DNA of 32,872 nt from Acidimicrobiaceae bacterium (GTDB taxonomy: Bacteria > Actinomycetota > Acidimicrobiia > Acidimicrobiales > RAAP-2), in assembly GCA_003164275.1 (NCBI GenBank), contig PLSY01000270.1:1-32872 (forward strand), read 5' to 3'. The notes beneath the pieces were generated by a model, which saw only the letters and a list, made by a program, of their open reading frames with translations, had not been told where the DNA came from and did not search any database. Every line of letters begins with the position of its first letter. Position 1 is the first letter of the stretch. Shown here piece after piece: positions 15,093-23,501 of this stretch. Both the position numbers and the translations under genes were made by a program.

Positions 15093-16259
15093 TCAGCCTC
15101 GGGGCAGACCGAGCATGCGCTCGGCCACCACGTTCCGCTGGACCTCGTTGGTACCGGCGTAGATCGGGCCGGCCAAGGCGAACAGGTAGCCATCGAGCCA
15201 TGGCGCATTGACTCCGTCGCCGTGGATCTCTGCCTGTGACCCGAGCAGGGCGAGGGCCGTGCGGTGGATGGTGAGGTCGGTCTCAGACCAGTGGATCTTG
15301 TTGGCCGATGCCTCGGGGCCGACCGAGCCGCCATTCAGGACCCTCGTGGCCGTCCACAGGGTGTTGAGCCGGTAGGCCTCGGCGTCCATCCAGGCCTGGG
15401 CGACGTCGTCGGCGTGACGGGCGGCCCGGGCCGGCTGGTCGGCCAGGCGCTCGGCGTACAGGCGCACGAGCCGCCTGGCTGCCTCGGTGTAGCGAGCCGG
15501 GCTGCGGAGACTCAGCCCTCGCTCCGAGCCAGCTGTGGCCATGGCCACGTTCCACCCCCGCCCTACACCTCCGAGCACCTGGTCATCGGGCACGAAGACG
15601 TCCTCGAAGAAGATCTCCGCGAAGCCGGTCTCGCCGTCGATCTGGGGGATCGGCCGGACGGTCACCCCGGGCGAGTCCATCTGGAGGAGGAAGTAGGTGA
15701 GCCCCCGGTGCCGCTCGGCGTCGGGGTCGGTGCGAAACAGGCCGAAGCACCATTCGGCGAACGCGCCCCTGGATGCCCACGTCTTTTGACCGGAGAGCAG
15801 CCAGCCGTCGTCGGCATCCGACCGGACCGCCCGGCTGCGGATGCCGGCGAGGTCGCTGCCCGCATCAGGCTCTGACCACCCCTGGCACCAGATCTGCTCG
15901 GCTGAGGCCATGGCGGGCAGGAACCTCTGCTTTTGCTCCTCGGTCCCGAACTCGAAGATGGTCGGGGCCAGGAGGAACACGCCGTTCTGGCTCACCCTGA
16001 GTGGTGCTTGCGCCTTCCAGTACTCCTCTTCGAACACCAGCCACTCGAGGATGCCGACCCCCCGTCCCCCGAACTCCTCGGGCCATGACACGACGGACCA
16101 GCGGTCTTCGTACATGGTGTGCTCCCATGCCCGATGGGCCTCGAATCCCTCGGCCGTGTCGAGTGAGGGCAGGGAGCCCGGTGCCGGGGCATGGGCGGCC
16201 AGCCACGCCCCGGCCTCGGCCCGAAAGGCCTCTTGCTCCGGGGTGAACCGCAGATCCAT
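15093..16259 (-). CDS. Acyl-CoA dehydrogenase, alpha-type subunit (FadE)
   Basis: This is a 388-aa ACAD with N-terminal MDLRFTPEQEAFRAEAGAWL, the signature WCQGWSEPDAGSDLAGIRSRA (about 124-144), KTWASRGAFAEWCF, a full beta domain and the C-terminal GTNEVQRNVVAERMLGLPRG. I chose ATG 16259 by analogy with the other alpha subunit (MDLRY...). ATG 16271 and TTG 16277 are alternatives, and none has a strong Shine-Dalgarno. It is divergent from the thiolase gene, and the 123-bp gap holds operator site C. It shares the WCQG and AERxLGLP signatures with the alpha subunit at 10011, so the two pairs are probably distant duplicates. Confidence 0.87.
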   Translation of the reverse strand: MDLRFTPEQEAFRAEAGAWLAAHAPAPGSLPSLDTAEGFEAHRAWEHTMYEDRWSVVSWPEEFGGRGVGILEWLVFEEEYWKAQAPLRVSQNGVFLLAPTIFEFGTEEQKQRFLPAMASAEQIWCQGWSEPDAGSDLAGIRSRAVRSDADDGWLLSGQKTWASRGAFAEWCFGLFRTDPDAERHRGLTYFLLQMDSPGVTVRPIPQIDGETGFAEIFFEDVFVPDDQVLGGVGRGWNVAMATAGSERGLSLRSPARYTEAARRLVRLYAERLADQPARAARHADDVAQAWMDAEAYRLNTLWTATRVLNGGSVGPEASANKIHWSETDLTIHRTALALLGSQAEIHGDGVNAPWLDGYLFALAGPIYAGTNEVQRNVVAERMLGLPRG

Positions 16260-16346
16260 CGGTATGTCCATTGCCAAAGCCCATCATGTTCGGGTGTCGA
16301 TTGGGGGCCGTCGTTCGAAGTGCGTCGACGGACGAGTGGGTGAAAT

Positions 16347-16382
16347 CTGACACACCGCCAGATTTCCGGCAACAATGAAACC
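16347..16382 (+). promoter_or_regulatory. Leaderless promoter with CTGAC-N5-GCCAG operator, site C
   Basis: CTGACACACCGCCAG (16347-16361), 9 nt, AACAAT (-10-like, 16371-16376), 6 nt, ATG (16383). Every spacing equals that at site B on the other strand (11431-11395). The site is also the core of a longer inverted repeat, GAAATCTG...CAGATTTC (16342-16366). Confidence 0.6.
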
Positions 16383-17588
16383 ATGCCGAACGCCGTGATC
16401 GTCGATGTTGTCCGTACTCCCGTCGGGAAGAAGAACGGCCGGCTCTCGGGCTGGCACGCGGTCGACCTGGCCGCCCAGCCTCTGAAGGCGCTAATCGAGC
16501 GCAACGGGCTCGATCCGGCCCTCGTCGAAGACGTGGTCTATGGCTGCACCATGACCGTCGGAGAGCAGGCCATGAACATCGGCCGCAATGCCGCCCTGGC
16601 CGCCGGGTTCCCCGACACCGTGCCGGGAACGACGGTTGACCGCCAGTGTGGCTCGGCCCAGCAGGCCATCCACTTCGCCGCCCAGGCCGTCATGTCGGGA
16701 GCCATGGACATCGTCATCGGCGGCGGGGTCGAAGGGATGAGCCGCGTGCCCATCGGGTCGACCACCGACCACGGCCCCGGCGAGGCCTACGGGCCCGTCG
16801 TGCACGACCGCTTCGACTTCATCCATCAGGGGCTGAGTGCCGAGGAGATCGCCAGGCGGTGGGGGATCACCCGGGAGGAGATGGACCGATACGCCCTCCA
16901 GTCCCACGATCGGGCCGCCCGGGCCATCGCCGAGGGCCGGTTCGACAATGAGATCATCCCGCTGGCTACCCGACGTGCCCGGATCGAGGACAAGGTGGCC
17001 ATAGCCGGGACCGACGAAGGAGACCCGGCCGGAGAGGGCCTCCTCACCTTCGATGAGGGGGTGAGGGCCGGCTCCACCTACGAGAAGCTGGCCAGCCTGC
17101 CGCCCGCCTTCATCGAGGGCGGCCTCGTCACTGCGGCCAGCTCTTCCCAGATCTCAGACGGAGCGGCCGCCGCCCTCATCATGTCCGAGGAGCGCGCCGG
17201 CCAGCTCGGCCTCCGGCCACGGGCCAGGTTCCACACGTTCGCCGTGGCCGCCAACGACCCGGTGATCATGCTGACCGCCCCCATCCCCGCCACCACCCTG
17301 GTGCTCGAGAAGTCGAAGCTGTCGCTCGACGACATCGACCTGATCGAGATAAACGAAGCCTTCGCCTCGGTCGTCCTGGCCTGGGAGAAGGAGCACCACC
17401 CGGACATGGCCAAGGTCAACGTCAACGGTGGCGCCATCGCCATCGGCCACCCGACGGGAGGTGCTGGGGCGCGCCTGCTCGCCACGCTGGTCAATGAGAT
17501 GGAGCGCACCGGTGCCCGCTATGGGCTACAGACCATGTGCGAGGGCGGTGGCCAGGCCAACGCCACCATCATCGAACGCCTGGACTGA
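16383..17588 (+). CDS. Acetyl-CoA acetyltransferase / thiolase, FadA5-like
   Basis: This is a 401-aa thiolase that would cleave 3-ketoacyl-CoA with CoA in the last step of beta-oxidation. The catalytic residues are all present: C89 (VDRQCGSAQQA), H356 (GGAIAIGHPTGGAGARL) and C386 (TMCEGGGQANATII), plus NEAFASVVL. The N-terminus (VVRTPVGKKNGRLSGWHAVDL) and the VNVNGGAIAIGHP segment resemble M. tuberculosis FadA5, which shortens the cholesterol side chain; FadA6 is another candidate. The assignment is by recalled similarity only. The gene starts directly after a leaderless promoter with operator site C and is divergent from an ACAD pair, so it is probably co-regulated with it. Confidence 0.9.
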   Translation: MPNAVIVDVVRTPVGKKNGRLSGWHAVDLAAQPLKALIERNGLDPALVEDVVYGCTMTVGEQAMNIGRNAALAAGFPDTVPGTTVDRQCGSAQQAIHFAAQAVMSGAMDIVIGGGVEGMSRVPIGSTTDHGPGEAYGPVVHDRFDFIHQGLSAEEIARRWGITREEMDRYALQSHDRAARAIAEGRFDNEIIPLATRRARIEDKVAIAGTDEGDPAGEGLLTFDEGVRAGSTYEKLASLPPAFIEGGLVTAASSSQISDGAAAALIMSEERAGQLGLRPRARFHTFAVAANDPVIMLTAPIPATTLVLEKSKLSLDDIDLIEINEAFASVVLAWEKEHHPDMAKVNVNGGAIAIGHPTGGAGARLLATLVNEMERTGARYGLQTMCEGGGQANATIIERLD

Positions 17589-17630
17589 GCCGACCGGCGG
17601 CCGGGGCTCAGTCGGCGGCCGGGGCTTTTT
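17589..17630 (+). terminator. Putative terminator after the thiolase
   Basis: GCCGAC (17589-17594) pairs with GTCGGC (17611-17616), followed by GC-rich sequence and TTTTT (17626-17630). A 14-bp direct repeat, cggcggccggggct, occurs in the same stretch. It overlaps the 3' end of the convergent PAS-GGDEF-EAL gene. Confidence 0.35.
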
Positions 17631-20600
17631 CGGTCTCGGCCGGCTCGTCGGGTGCCTGGGCGGCGGGCAGGGCCCGGGAAACGGGCGGGGTGATCTGTTT
17701 GTTGAAGTTCACTCGGTCCGCCTGGGTCGGGCGGGACATCAGATAGCCCTGGTAGAGGTCGCAGCCCAGCTCGGTGATGCGCTGGAGCTGAATGGGCGTC
17801 TCCACCCCTTCGGCCAGGACGACCAGGTCGAGGGCCTTGGACAGCTGGACGATGGCGGCCACGATGGCCTCGTCGTTCTGGAACGTCCCGAGGCCGTCGA
17901 CGAATGACTTGTCGATCTTCAGGACCTTGACCGGGAAGCGCTTCAACTGGGCGAGCGACGAGTAGCCGGTGCCGAAGTCGTCGATGGCGAGGCCCACCCC
18001 CATCTCATGGATGCCGCCCAGCATGGCGATGGAGGCCGAGGTATCGCTCATCAGCATGGACTCGGTGACTTCCATGACCAACGCCTCGGGAGGAAGCCCG
18101 GAGTCGGCCAGAGCCGAGGCGATCGTCTCCAACAGCTCGTTATCGCTCAGCTGGTGGGCCGACAGGTTGACGGTGACATAGGCGTCCTCGGCCCCGGGCA
18201 GCTCCTTGCGCCACTTGGCCATGGTGTTGCAGGCCTCGCGCAGCACCCATCGGCCGAGGGCGAAGATCAGGTCAGTCTCCTCGGCGAAAGGGATGAACTC
18301 CATGGGTCCGAGCAGCCCACGGGTGGGGTGATGCCACCGGACCAACGCCTCCATGGCCACGATCCGATCGTCGCTGACATTGGCGATGGGCTGGTAGTGG
18401 ATGGTCAGTTCGTTGCGCTCGATCGAGTGGCGCAGGTCGTCGTAGATCTCGAGTCTGGCCACGGACTCGGCTCGGAGTGACTCGTCGAACACCTCGACCC
18501 GCGAACGTCCCTTGTTCTTGGCCTGGAACATGGCCACGTCCGCTTGTTGGAGAATGTCCTGGGCGGTCTGTCCGCCCTTTTGGACAAAGGAGATGCCGAC
18601 ACTGCAGGTGACCACCACACTGCGGCCCGACGAAAGCTGGACGGGCTCGGCCAGCAGTCTCGAGTACTCGGTGGCCAGGCTGATAGCGACACTGGAGTCG
18701 TGGACGTTGCGGCACAGCACGACGAACTCGTCCCCGGAGAACCGGCTGACCGCGTCCCCAGCCCGGACGGCTGACTTGAATCGCTGGGCCAGAGCCAACA
18801 GAACCTCGTCGCCGCTGGCGTGCCCGAACGAGTCGTTGACCATCTTGAACCGGTCGAGGTCGATGAACAGCACGGCGATGTTGGAGCCCCGCTGCATGGA
18901 GACCATGAGCTCACGCTCGAGCTCCTCGTTGAACAGTGATCGGTTCCCAAGCCCCGTCAGGGAGTCGTGGTAGGCCAGCCAGTGGAGCTGTGCCTCGGCC
19001 GCCTTTCTGTCGGTGACATCGGTGAACGAGCACACGACCATCGGAGCGTCCACCTGCCCGGCGCCCGACAGCAGGCGTGAGCTGAGGGACAGCCACTGGC
19101 GGCGCCCGCTCCCATCGGTGACACCGATGACCACGTCGTCCTCGGACTCGCCGGTCGCCAGTGTCTTGGCGTAGGGGAACATGTCGGCCGACATCGGATG
19201 GCCGGCCGCGTCGATGGCGATCGAGGTGCCAGTGAAGATCTGATGGCTGTACCCGTTGACCAGGCGGTCACCCAGGATGCGCTCTGACGCCTCGTTGTGG
19301 GCGGACACCATGCCCTGCTCGTCGAAGAGCACGATGCCCTCGCTGAGGGAGGCCACGACCGCCTCGTAGCGCTCCTCGGCCGCTCGGCGGCCGGCCTCGG
19401 CCTGGCGGGCGTCGGTGAGCTCGGTGCACACGACCACCCATCCCGAGGGCTGGGTGTCATCGTCGATGAGAGGGTCGATGGACAACAGGACGTCGACGCT
19501 CGAGCCGTCCTTGCGGCGGTGGGTCTGCTGCCCGCGCTCGAGGACGGCGGCGCTCTCGGTGCGGTTGGCCGAGACCACCGCGCTGATGGATAGGCCGGCG
19601 ACCTCGTGCTCGCTCCAGCCGTAGACGTCCTGGGCGGCCTCGTTCCAGCTCTCGATCTTGCCATTGGCATCGATTCCGATGATGGCGTCGGAGACGTGGG
19701 CGACGAGGCTCGCTCGGTACCTGCTGGCCGCCTCGGCCGCCCGGCGCTCCGAGATGTCACGGGCGATGACCTGGTAGGCCGGCTCGCCGGCCCAGGTGGT
19801 GCGGACGCTGGTCGTCTCCATGACCGTGACGGTTCCGTCGGTGGCCACCACTCGGACCTCACCATGCTCGAGGAACTGGCCGTTCTCGGTCAGCTGGGAG
19901 AGGCGGGCAACCACGTCTGGGATGTCGCTCGGGTCCATGAAGTCGGTCATGGGCTTTCCGTAGTACTGGGCGAGGGCCTGGGCGTAACCCTCCTCGTTCG
20001 TCGCACCTGTCAGGCGGGCAGCCGCCCGGTTGCCGTAGACGAGCAGGCCGTTCTGGTGGACGAACACCACGTCGGGAGAGACCTCGGTGAGCAGGCGGTA
20101 GCGATCGACCAGTTCGCCCAGCTCCCGCTCGAATCGCTGCTGGGACGTGACGTCGACCACCACACCGGCGTAGAACGTTCGAGTCCCTCCCTGGTCACCC
20201 TGGTCACCCTGGTCGGACCCGTCGGCGATAGTCATCTGCGACGCCCTCACGACCACCCGGTGGGCCACTCCGTCTGGGCACATCACGACGGTGTGCAGAT
20301 CGTAGTTAGCAACCGGGGTGCCGACCCGGATGGGGGCAAGGATCGGGGCCAGGAGAGCGGCGGCGGCCGTGGCCCCCGTGCCGTACTGGGCCTGGGCCGG
20401 CACGGTATCTGCCAGCGAGGTGGCGGCCGAGTAGGGGTCGGTGGAGTCGAGTGAGCCCGGGTCATTGTGAAGCACCGAGAATCCGAGGACGCCGACTTCA
20501 AATCCGAAGAACTCTTCGATCGGTGTAGACCAGATGACCGTGTCACGGGCCATGTCATAAACCCACGTCACCGATTGCAAGTCTTTGGCATCTAGGTCGA

Positions 20601-20778
20601 CACCCTGCGACAACACGAATGCACGGTCCCCGAGCGCCGAGTCCGGACGATCTACCCGGTCGAATGACACCCGTGAGCGCTGGTTGCCGTAGCTACTCGT
20701 CGTGGTCATAGAACTCAGGTATCGGCGCAATGCAGAGCGAGCTTTAGCCTTGAACGCCCCGAGTTGACCCCCCGACAT
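17608..20778 (-). CDS. PAS-GGDEF-EAL cyclic-di-GMP signalling protein
   Basis: This 1056-aa protein is probably cytoplasmic, with no transmembrane segment. The N-terminal ~215 residues look like a degenerate PAS-type sensor with a DQGDQGDQGG microrepeat at about 189-198. PAS domains follow at about 222-345, 352-460 and 468-595, each ending near a short coiled linker. The GGDEF domain (about 597-765) has S681-G-D-E-F in place of GGDEF, an alternative found in some active cyclases, and an I-site R672-A-G-D675 for product inhibition. The EAL domain (about 780-1025) has an intact EAL (810-812), NLSAHQL, EVTES, DDFGTG (933-938), KIDKSF and AEGVET, so phosphodiesterase activity is expected. Whether it makes or breaks c-di-GMP cannot be told. 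The 3' end is 19 bp from the convergent thiolase. Confidence 0.92.
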   Translation of the reverse strand: MSGGQLGAFKAKARSALRRYLSSMTTTSSYGNQRSRVSFDRVDRPDSALGDRAFVLSQGVDLDAKDLQSVTWVYDMARDTVIWSTPIEEFFGFEVGVLGFSVLHNDPGSLDSTDPYSAATSLADTVPAQAQYGTGATAAAALLAPILAPIRVGTPVANYDLHTVVMCPDGVAHRVVVRASQMTIADGSDQGDQGDQGGTRTFYAGVVVDVTSQQRFERELGELVDRYRLLTEVSPDVVFVHQNGLLVYGNRAAARLTGATNEEGYAQALAQYYGKPMTDFMDPSDIPDVVARLSQLTENGQFLEHGEVRVVATDGTVTVMETTSVRTTWAGEPAYQVIARDISERRAAEAASRYRASLVAHVSDAIIGIDANGKIESWNEAAQDVYGWSEHEVAGLSISAVVSANRTESAAVLERGQQTHRRKDGSSVDVLLSIDPLIDDDTQPSGWVVVCTELTDARQAEAGRRAAEERYEAVVASLSEGIVLFDEQGMVSAHNEASERILGDRLVNGYSHQIFTGTSIAIDAAGHPMSADMFPYAKTLATGESEDDVVIGVTDGSGRRQWLSLSSRLLSGAGQVDAPMVVCSFTDVTDRKAAEAQLHWLAYHDSLTGLGNRSLFNEELERELMVSMQRGSNIAVLFIDLDRFKMVNDSFGHASGDEVLLALAQRFKSAVRAGDAVSRFSGDEFVVLCRNVHDSSVAISLATEYSRLLAEPVQLSSGRSVVVTCSVGISFVQKGGQTAQDILQQADVAMFQAKNKGRSRVEVFDESLRAESVARLEIYDDLRHSIERNELTIHYQPIANVSDDRIVAMEALVRWHHPTRGLLGPMEFIPFAEETDLIFALGRWVLREACNTMAKWRKELPGAEDAYVTVNLSAHQLSDNELLETIASALADSGLPPEALVMEVTESMLMSDTSASIAMLGGIHEMGVGLAIDDFGTGYSSLAQLKRFPVKVLKIDKSFVDGLGTFQNDEAIVAAIVQLSKALDLVVLAEGVETPIQLQRITELGCDLYQGYLMSRPTQADRVNFNKQITPPVSRALPAAQAPDEPAETEKAPAAD

Positions 20779-20797
20779 GGAGGTATATCGGCTCAGT

Positions 20798-20812
20798 GTG
20801 ATGTCAGATCAC
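20798..20812. promoter_or_regulatory. Palindrome upstream of the PAS-GGDEF-EAL gene
   Basis: GTGAT-GTCAG-ATCAC, 5-bp arms with a 5-bp centre, about 20 bp before the ATG at 20778. An AT-rich GATATA sits 5 nt before that ATG on the minus strand with no Shine-Dalgarno, so a leaderless promoter with an operator in its -35 region is plausible. Confidence 0.3.
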
Positions 20813-20841
20813 CCATGGTGCCCAACTGATGACCATCGAGG

Positions 20842-22059
20842 TCAGTCAGAGGGTTCGGCGACCACCACCACGGTGTTAAATCCACCGAGCCCAAGGGAGG
20901 ACTTGAGGGTCACCCCCGGTACCGCCGGTGAGAGCCCGTCCACCAGCTTCGGGTGCCCGGGTGCGACCTGACGGGGGGCGGGCACGTAACCGGTCTGGTA
21001 GGCGTAGATGGTGGCCAGCATCTCCACGGCGGCCGCCGCCGACTGGCAGTGGCCGACCAGGGGCTTCACTGAGAAGATCCCATGGGCATCTGGCAGCAGC
21101 TGGTCGAGGACCGCCAGCTCGGCGGCGTCGCACAGAGCAGTTCCCGGCCCATGGGCATTGAGGTAGGCCACCTCGTCGGGGGTGATGCCGGCATTCTCCA
21201 TGGCCAGGCGGAAGCACCTGAACATCTCCACGTGGTCGGGGTTGACGGCCGTCGGGTGGTAGCCGTCCATGGTGATGGCACCACCCAGGATCGAGGCGTA
21301 GGACCCCCGGGATTGATTGGAGAGCACCATGGACACTGCCGCCTCGCCACCGACGAAGCCCCGGCTCCCCTCCTGGAAGGGCCGACAGCCCTCGAAGGGC
21401 GGCAGGCTGAGCACGGCCGCTCCGAGGTCGCTGAAGGCACGGAGGTGCTGAGGAATGCCCGACATGTCGGTGGCGATCAGGATCACGTCGGTGGCAATGC
21501 CAGAATCGAGCCAGGACTTGGCGGTGATCATGGCGGCATTGGCTGACGCGCACATGGCAGAGACCGACATGGCCGGCCCATGGAAGTCGAACTCCTTCAT
21601 GAGTCGGGAGATCGACGTGGAAGGCATCATGTTGATCCACGTCTTTGGCCGCACCCTGGCGTTGCCCGACTTATAGAACGCACTCCACATCTCGGCGTCG
21701 CCTTTTTCGAGGCTGTGGACCACGCCGACCACCGGGCCCGGCTTCCAGCCCCGCTCGACGGCGTCGGCGATAGCCTCACGGGCGGCGAAGAGCATCGATT
21801 TCATGAAGCGACTCGGGCCATCCCGGCGATCGCCCTCGTCGGCCACCAGTGACAGATAGGCCTGGCCACCGTCAACGTATCCTTCGAGGCCCGTGACCAG
21901 TTTGACTGCGCTTTCACCGAGCAAGAAGCCGTCCCACAGGTGCTTTTTCCCCCAGCCGTAGCCGGTCACGGCACCCACTCCGGTGATGTTGGTGGAGGAA
22001 TGGCGGCGGCTTTGCCTCGATGCTGGCTCGCTCGAGGATGACTGGACAGGCTCCGACAT
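20842..22059 (-). CDS. Beta-ketoacyl synthase (FabF/KAS II-like)
   Basis: This is a 405-aa thiolase-fold condensing enzyme. The Cys-His-His triad is complete: C170 (SVSAMCASANAA), H303 (LNAHGPGTALCDAAE) and H337 (KPLVGHCQSAAAAVE), with the supporting Lys at 332 and the C-terminal SLGLGGFNTVVVV. It would elongate acyl chains from malonyl-ACP. Motifs deviate from canonical FabF (GPGTALCD in place of GTSTPxGD), so it may belong to a specialised branch such as secondary lipid or polyketide synthesis. No ACP or ketoreductase gene is adjacent. A Ser-rich N-terminal 20 residues precede ITGVGAVTGYGWG. The start ATG has an AGGAG Shine-Dalgarno and an unusual hairpin leader. Confidence 0.88.
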   Translation of the reverse strand: MSEPVQSSSSEPASRQSRRHSSTNITGVGAVTGYGWGKKHLWDGFLLGESAVKLVTGLEGYVDGGQAYLSLVADEGDRRDGPSRFMKSMLFAAREAIADAVERGWKPGPVVGVVHSLEKGDAEMWSAFYKSGNARVRPKTWINMMPSTSISRLMKEFDFHGPAMSVSAMCASANAAMITAKSWLDSGIATDVILIATDMSGIPQHLRAFSDLGAAVLSLPPFEGCRPFQEGSRGFVGGEAAVSMVLSNQSRGSYASILGGAITMDGYHPTAVNPDHVEMFRCFRLAMENAGITPDEVAYLNAHGPGTALCDAAELAVLDQLLPDAHGIFSVKPLVGHCQSAAAAVEMLATIYAYQTGYVPAPRQVAPGHPKLVDGLSPAVPGVTLKSSLGLGGFNTVVVVAEPSD

Positions 22060-22124
22060 CAGAACTCCTCGGTTGCTTCAAGTTGTTCTGATGGACGAGT
22101 CAAGGGGCAGGAGACTCGTCCATC
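22060..22124 (-). promoter_or_regulatory. Ketosynthase mRNA leader with two adjoining hairpins
   Basis: A perfect 12-bp stem, GATGGACGAGTC (22090-22101) with GACTCGTCCATC (22113-22124), has an 11-nt loop. It abuts a second inverted repeat, GTTCTG (22085-22090) with CAGAAC (22060-22065), directly before the ATG, with most of the Shine-Dalgarno between its arms. No T-tract is present, so a leader structure is likelier than a terminator. Confidence 0.45.
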
Positions 22125-22400
22125 TGGGCAGGGTGAACGCAGCTACTTCGGTTTTTATGGCAGTGGCAGATTATTGCTCACTGCCTCACCGGGCACAATG
22201 GGCAATTCCTGTTTTGCTCCTTGCCGATCAATGGAGCCGAATGGATATTCGCTCCGTCCCAGGTAATAGGCCTGAGCCGACAGAATACGGCAGCTCAACT
22301 GACAGTCGTTTGTCGTCGACGATCGAAATCGTTGCCTCTTCATTGGTGAGATGAACTCCATCGATTATCATGAAAAGCACCAGAAGTCATCGGTGCCAAG
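22125..22400. other. Gene-free AT-richer intergenic stretch
   Basis: The 341-bp gap 22060-22400 lies between two minus-strand genes and is visibly less GC-rich than its surroundings. Beyond the hairpins at 22060-22124 it holds a TCGTCGACGA palindrome (22313-22322) and a GATAAT hexamer on the minus strand near 22366, a possible -10. Open frames crossing it lack Shine-Dalgarno sequences and family features. It probably carries the ketosynthase promoter. Confidence 0.4.
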
Positions 22401-23501
22401 TCAGCCGGTCGTTTGGCCTGCCAGCCGGTCGAGCACTGCTGTGGCCTCAGCGACGATGCGGGACACCAGTTCGGCCACGGTCGGCAACTCGCTGATCTCC
22501 CCGACCACCTGACCGGTGGGCAGGACGCCGACATCGGTCCGTCCGTCCACCAGGGCTGCTTTGGTCATCATGGGAGCGTTGGCGGCCATGACCACCTGGG
22601 TCCAGGAGAGCTCGCTGTTCTGCTTCATGGCGAATCCCTCTTTCATGAGGGCGAGGAGCGACGTGTTGGTCTCGGTCCGGAAGGCGTAGGCGTTTGTGAG
22701 GGCCCGCGGCATGTTCCGAGCCCAGCCGGCCTTCTCCAGGTGGTCCACCAGCTCAGTGCGAATCACCCGTTGCGGGGCTCCGTCGATGGCCGTCGACACG
22801 ACCGTGCCCGTGACCGGCGTGCCCAGGTAGACCTTTTTCACCTCGTCTGGGACACGGCTCTCTTGGGTGAGCAGGAACCGGGTGCCCATGGCGATGCCAG
22901 AGGCCCCATAGGCCAGGGCGGCGACGAGGCCCCGACCGTCGAAGAAGCCGCCGGCGGCAATGACGGCCACGTTGTCGCCCACCGCGTCGACCACGGCCGG
23001 AGTGAGGAGAGACGTCGGCACCGACCCGGTATGACCGCCACCCTCCCCGCCTTGGGCGATGACCGCGTCGACGCCCCAGCCGGCCACCTTTTCGGCATGG
23101 CGACGGGCTCCGATGGTCGGCATGACCACCAGGCCTGCGTCGCGACACCGAGTGACCAGGTCGGGATTGGGGGCCTGGGCAAAGCTGGCCACGCGCACCC
23201 CGTTCTCGATCATGAGAGCCACTCGGGCACCGACATCGGCTACGTCCGTGCGCATGTTCACGCCGAAGGGCCGGTCGGTGCGGGACCGCACGTCGGCTAT
23301 GGCCGTCACCAGCTCGGGAAAGGTCATGGTGGCGGAGGCCAGAATGCCCAGTCCACCCGCCTCGGCAGTGGCCGCCACCAAGCGGGGCCCGGCCACCCAC
23401 CCCATCCCGGTCTGGACGATCGGGTACTCGATCCCCACCAGGTCACAGAACGGCGTGCGCAGGGCCGGGTGCACACGCCGGTTCGTTCCGGACCCGCTCA
23501 T
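22401..23501 (-). CDS. ipdC: IpdC-like FMN-dependent nitronate monooxygenase-family enzyme
   Basis: This is a 366-aa TIM-barrel flavoprotein of the nitronate monooxygenase / enoyl reductase family. The N-terminus PFCDLVGIEYPIVQTGMGWVAG, the phosphate-binding QGGEGGGHTG (about 143-152) and AAGGFFDGRGL-AAL-GASGIAMGTRF are the family hallmarks. In M. tuberculosis the gene in this position (Rv3553, IpdC) acts on HIP-derived CoA thioesters before ring opening. The identification rests on gene order and family: it follows ipdB with a 4-bp ATGA overlap (23498-23501), as the last gene of echA20-ipdA-ipdB-ipdC. The length is close to the mycobacterial protein (about 355 aa). Confidence 0.85.
   Translation of the reverse strand: MSGSGTNRRVHPALRTPFCDLVGIEYPIVQTGMGWVAGPRLVAATAEAGGLGILASATMTFPELVTAIADVRSRTDRPFGVNMRTDVADVGARVALMIENGVRVASFAQAPNPDLVTRCRDAGLVVMPTIGARRHAEKVAGWGVDAVIAQGGEGGGHTGSVPTSLLTPAVVDAVGDNVAVIAAGGFFDGRGLVAALAYGASGIAMGTRFLLTQESRVPDEVKKVYLGTPVTGTVVSTAIDGAPQRVIRTELVDHLEKAGWARNMPRALTNAYAFRTETNTSLLALMKEGFAMKQNSELSWTQVVMAANAPMMTKAALVDGRTDVGVLPTGQVVGEISELPTVAELVSRIVAEATAVLDRLAGQTTG

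Noticed and set aside
20830..20844. TGACC-N5-GGTCA inverted repeat
   Set aside because: It overlaps the ketosynthase stop codon, does not match the four operators, and is short enough to be chance.
22155..22361. 68-codon minus-strand frame in the ketosynthase upstream gap
   Set aside because: No Shine-Dalgarno and no motif; composition looks non-coding.
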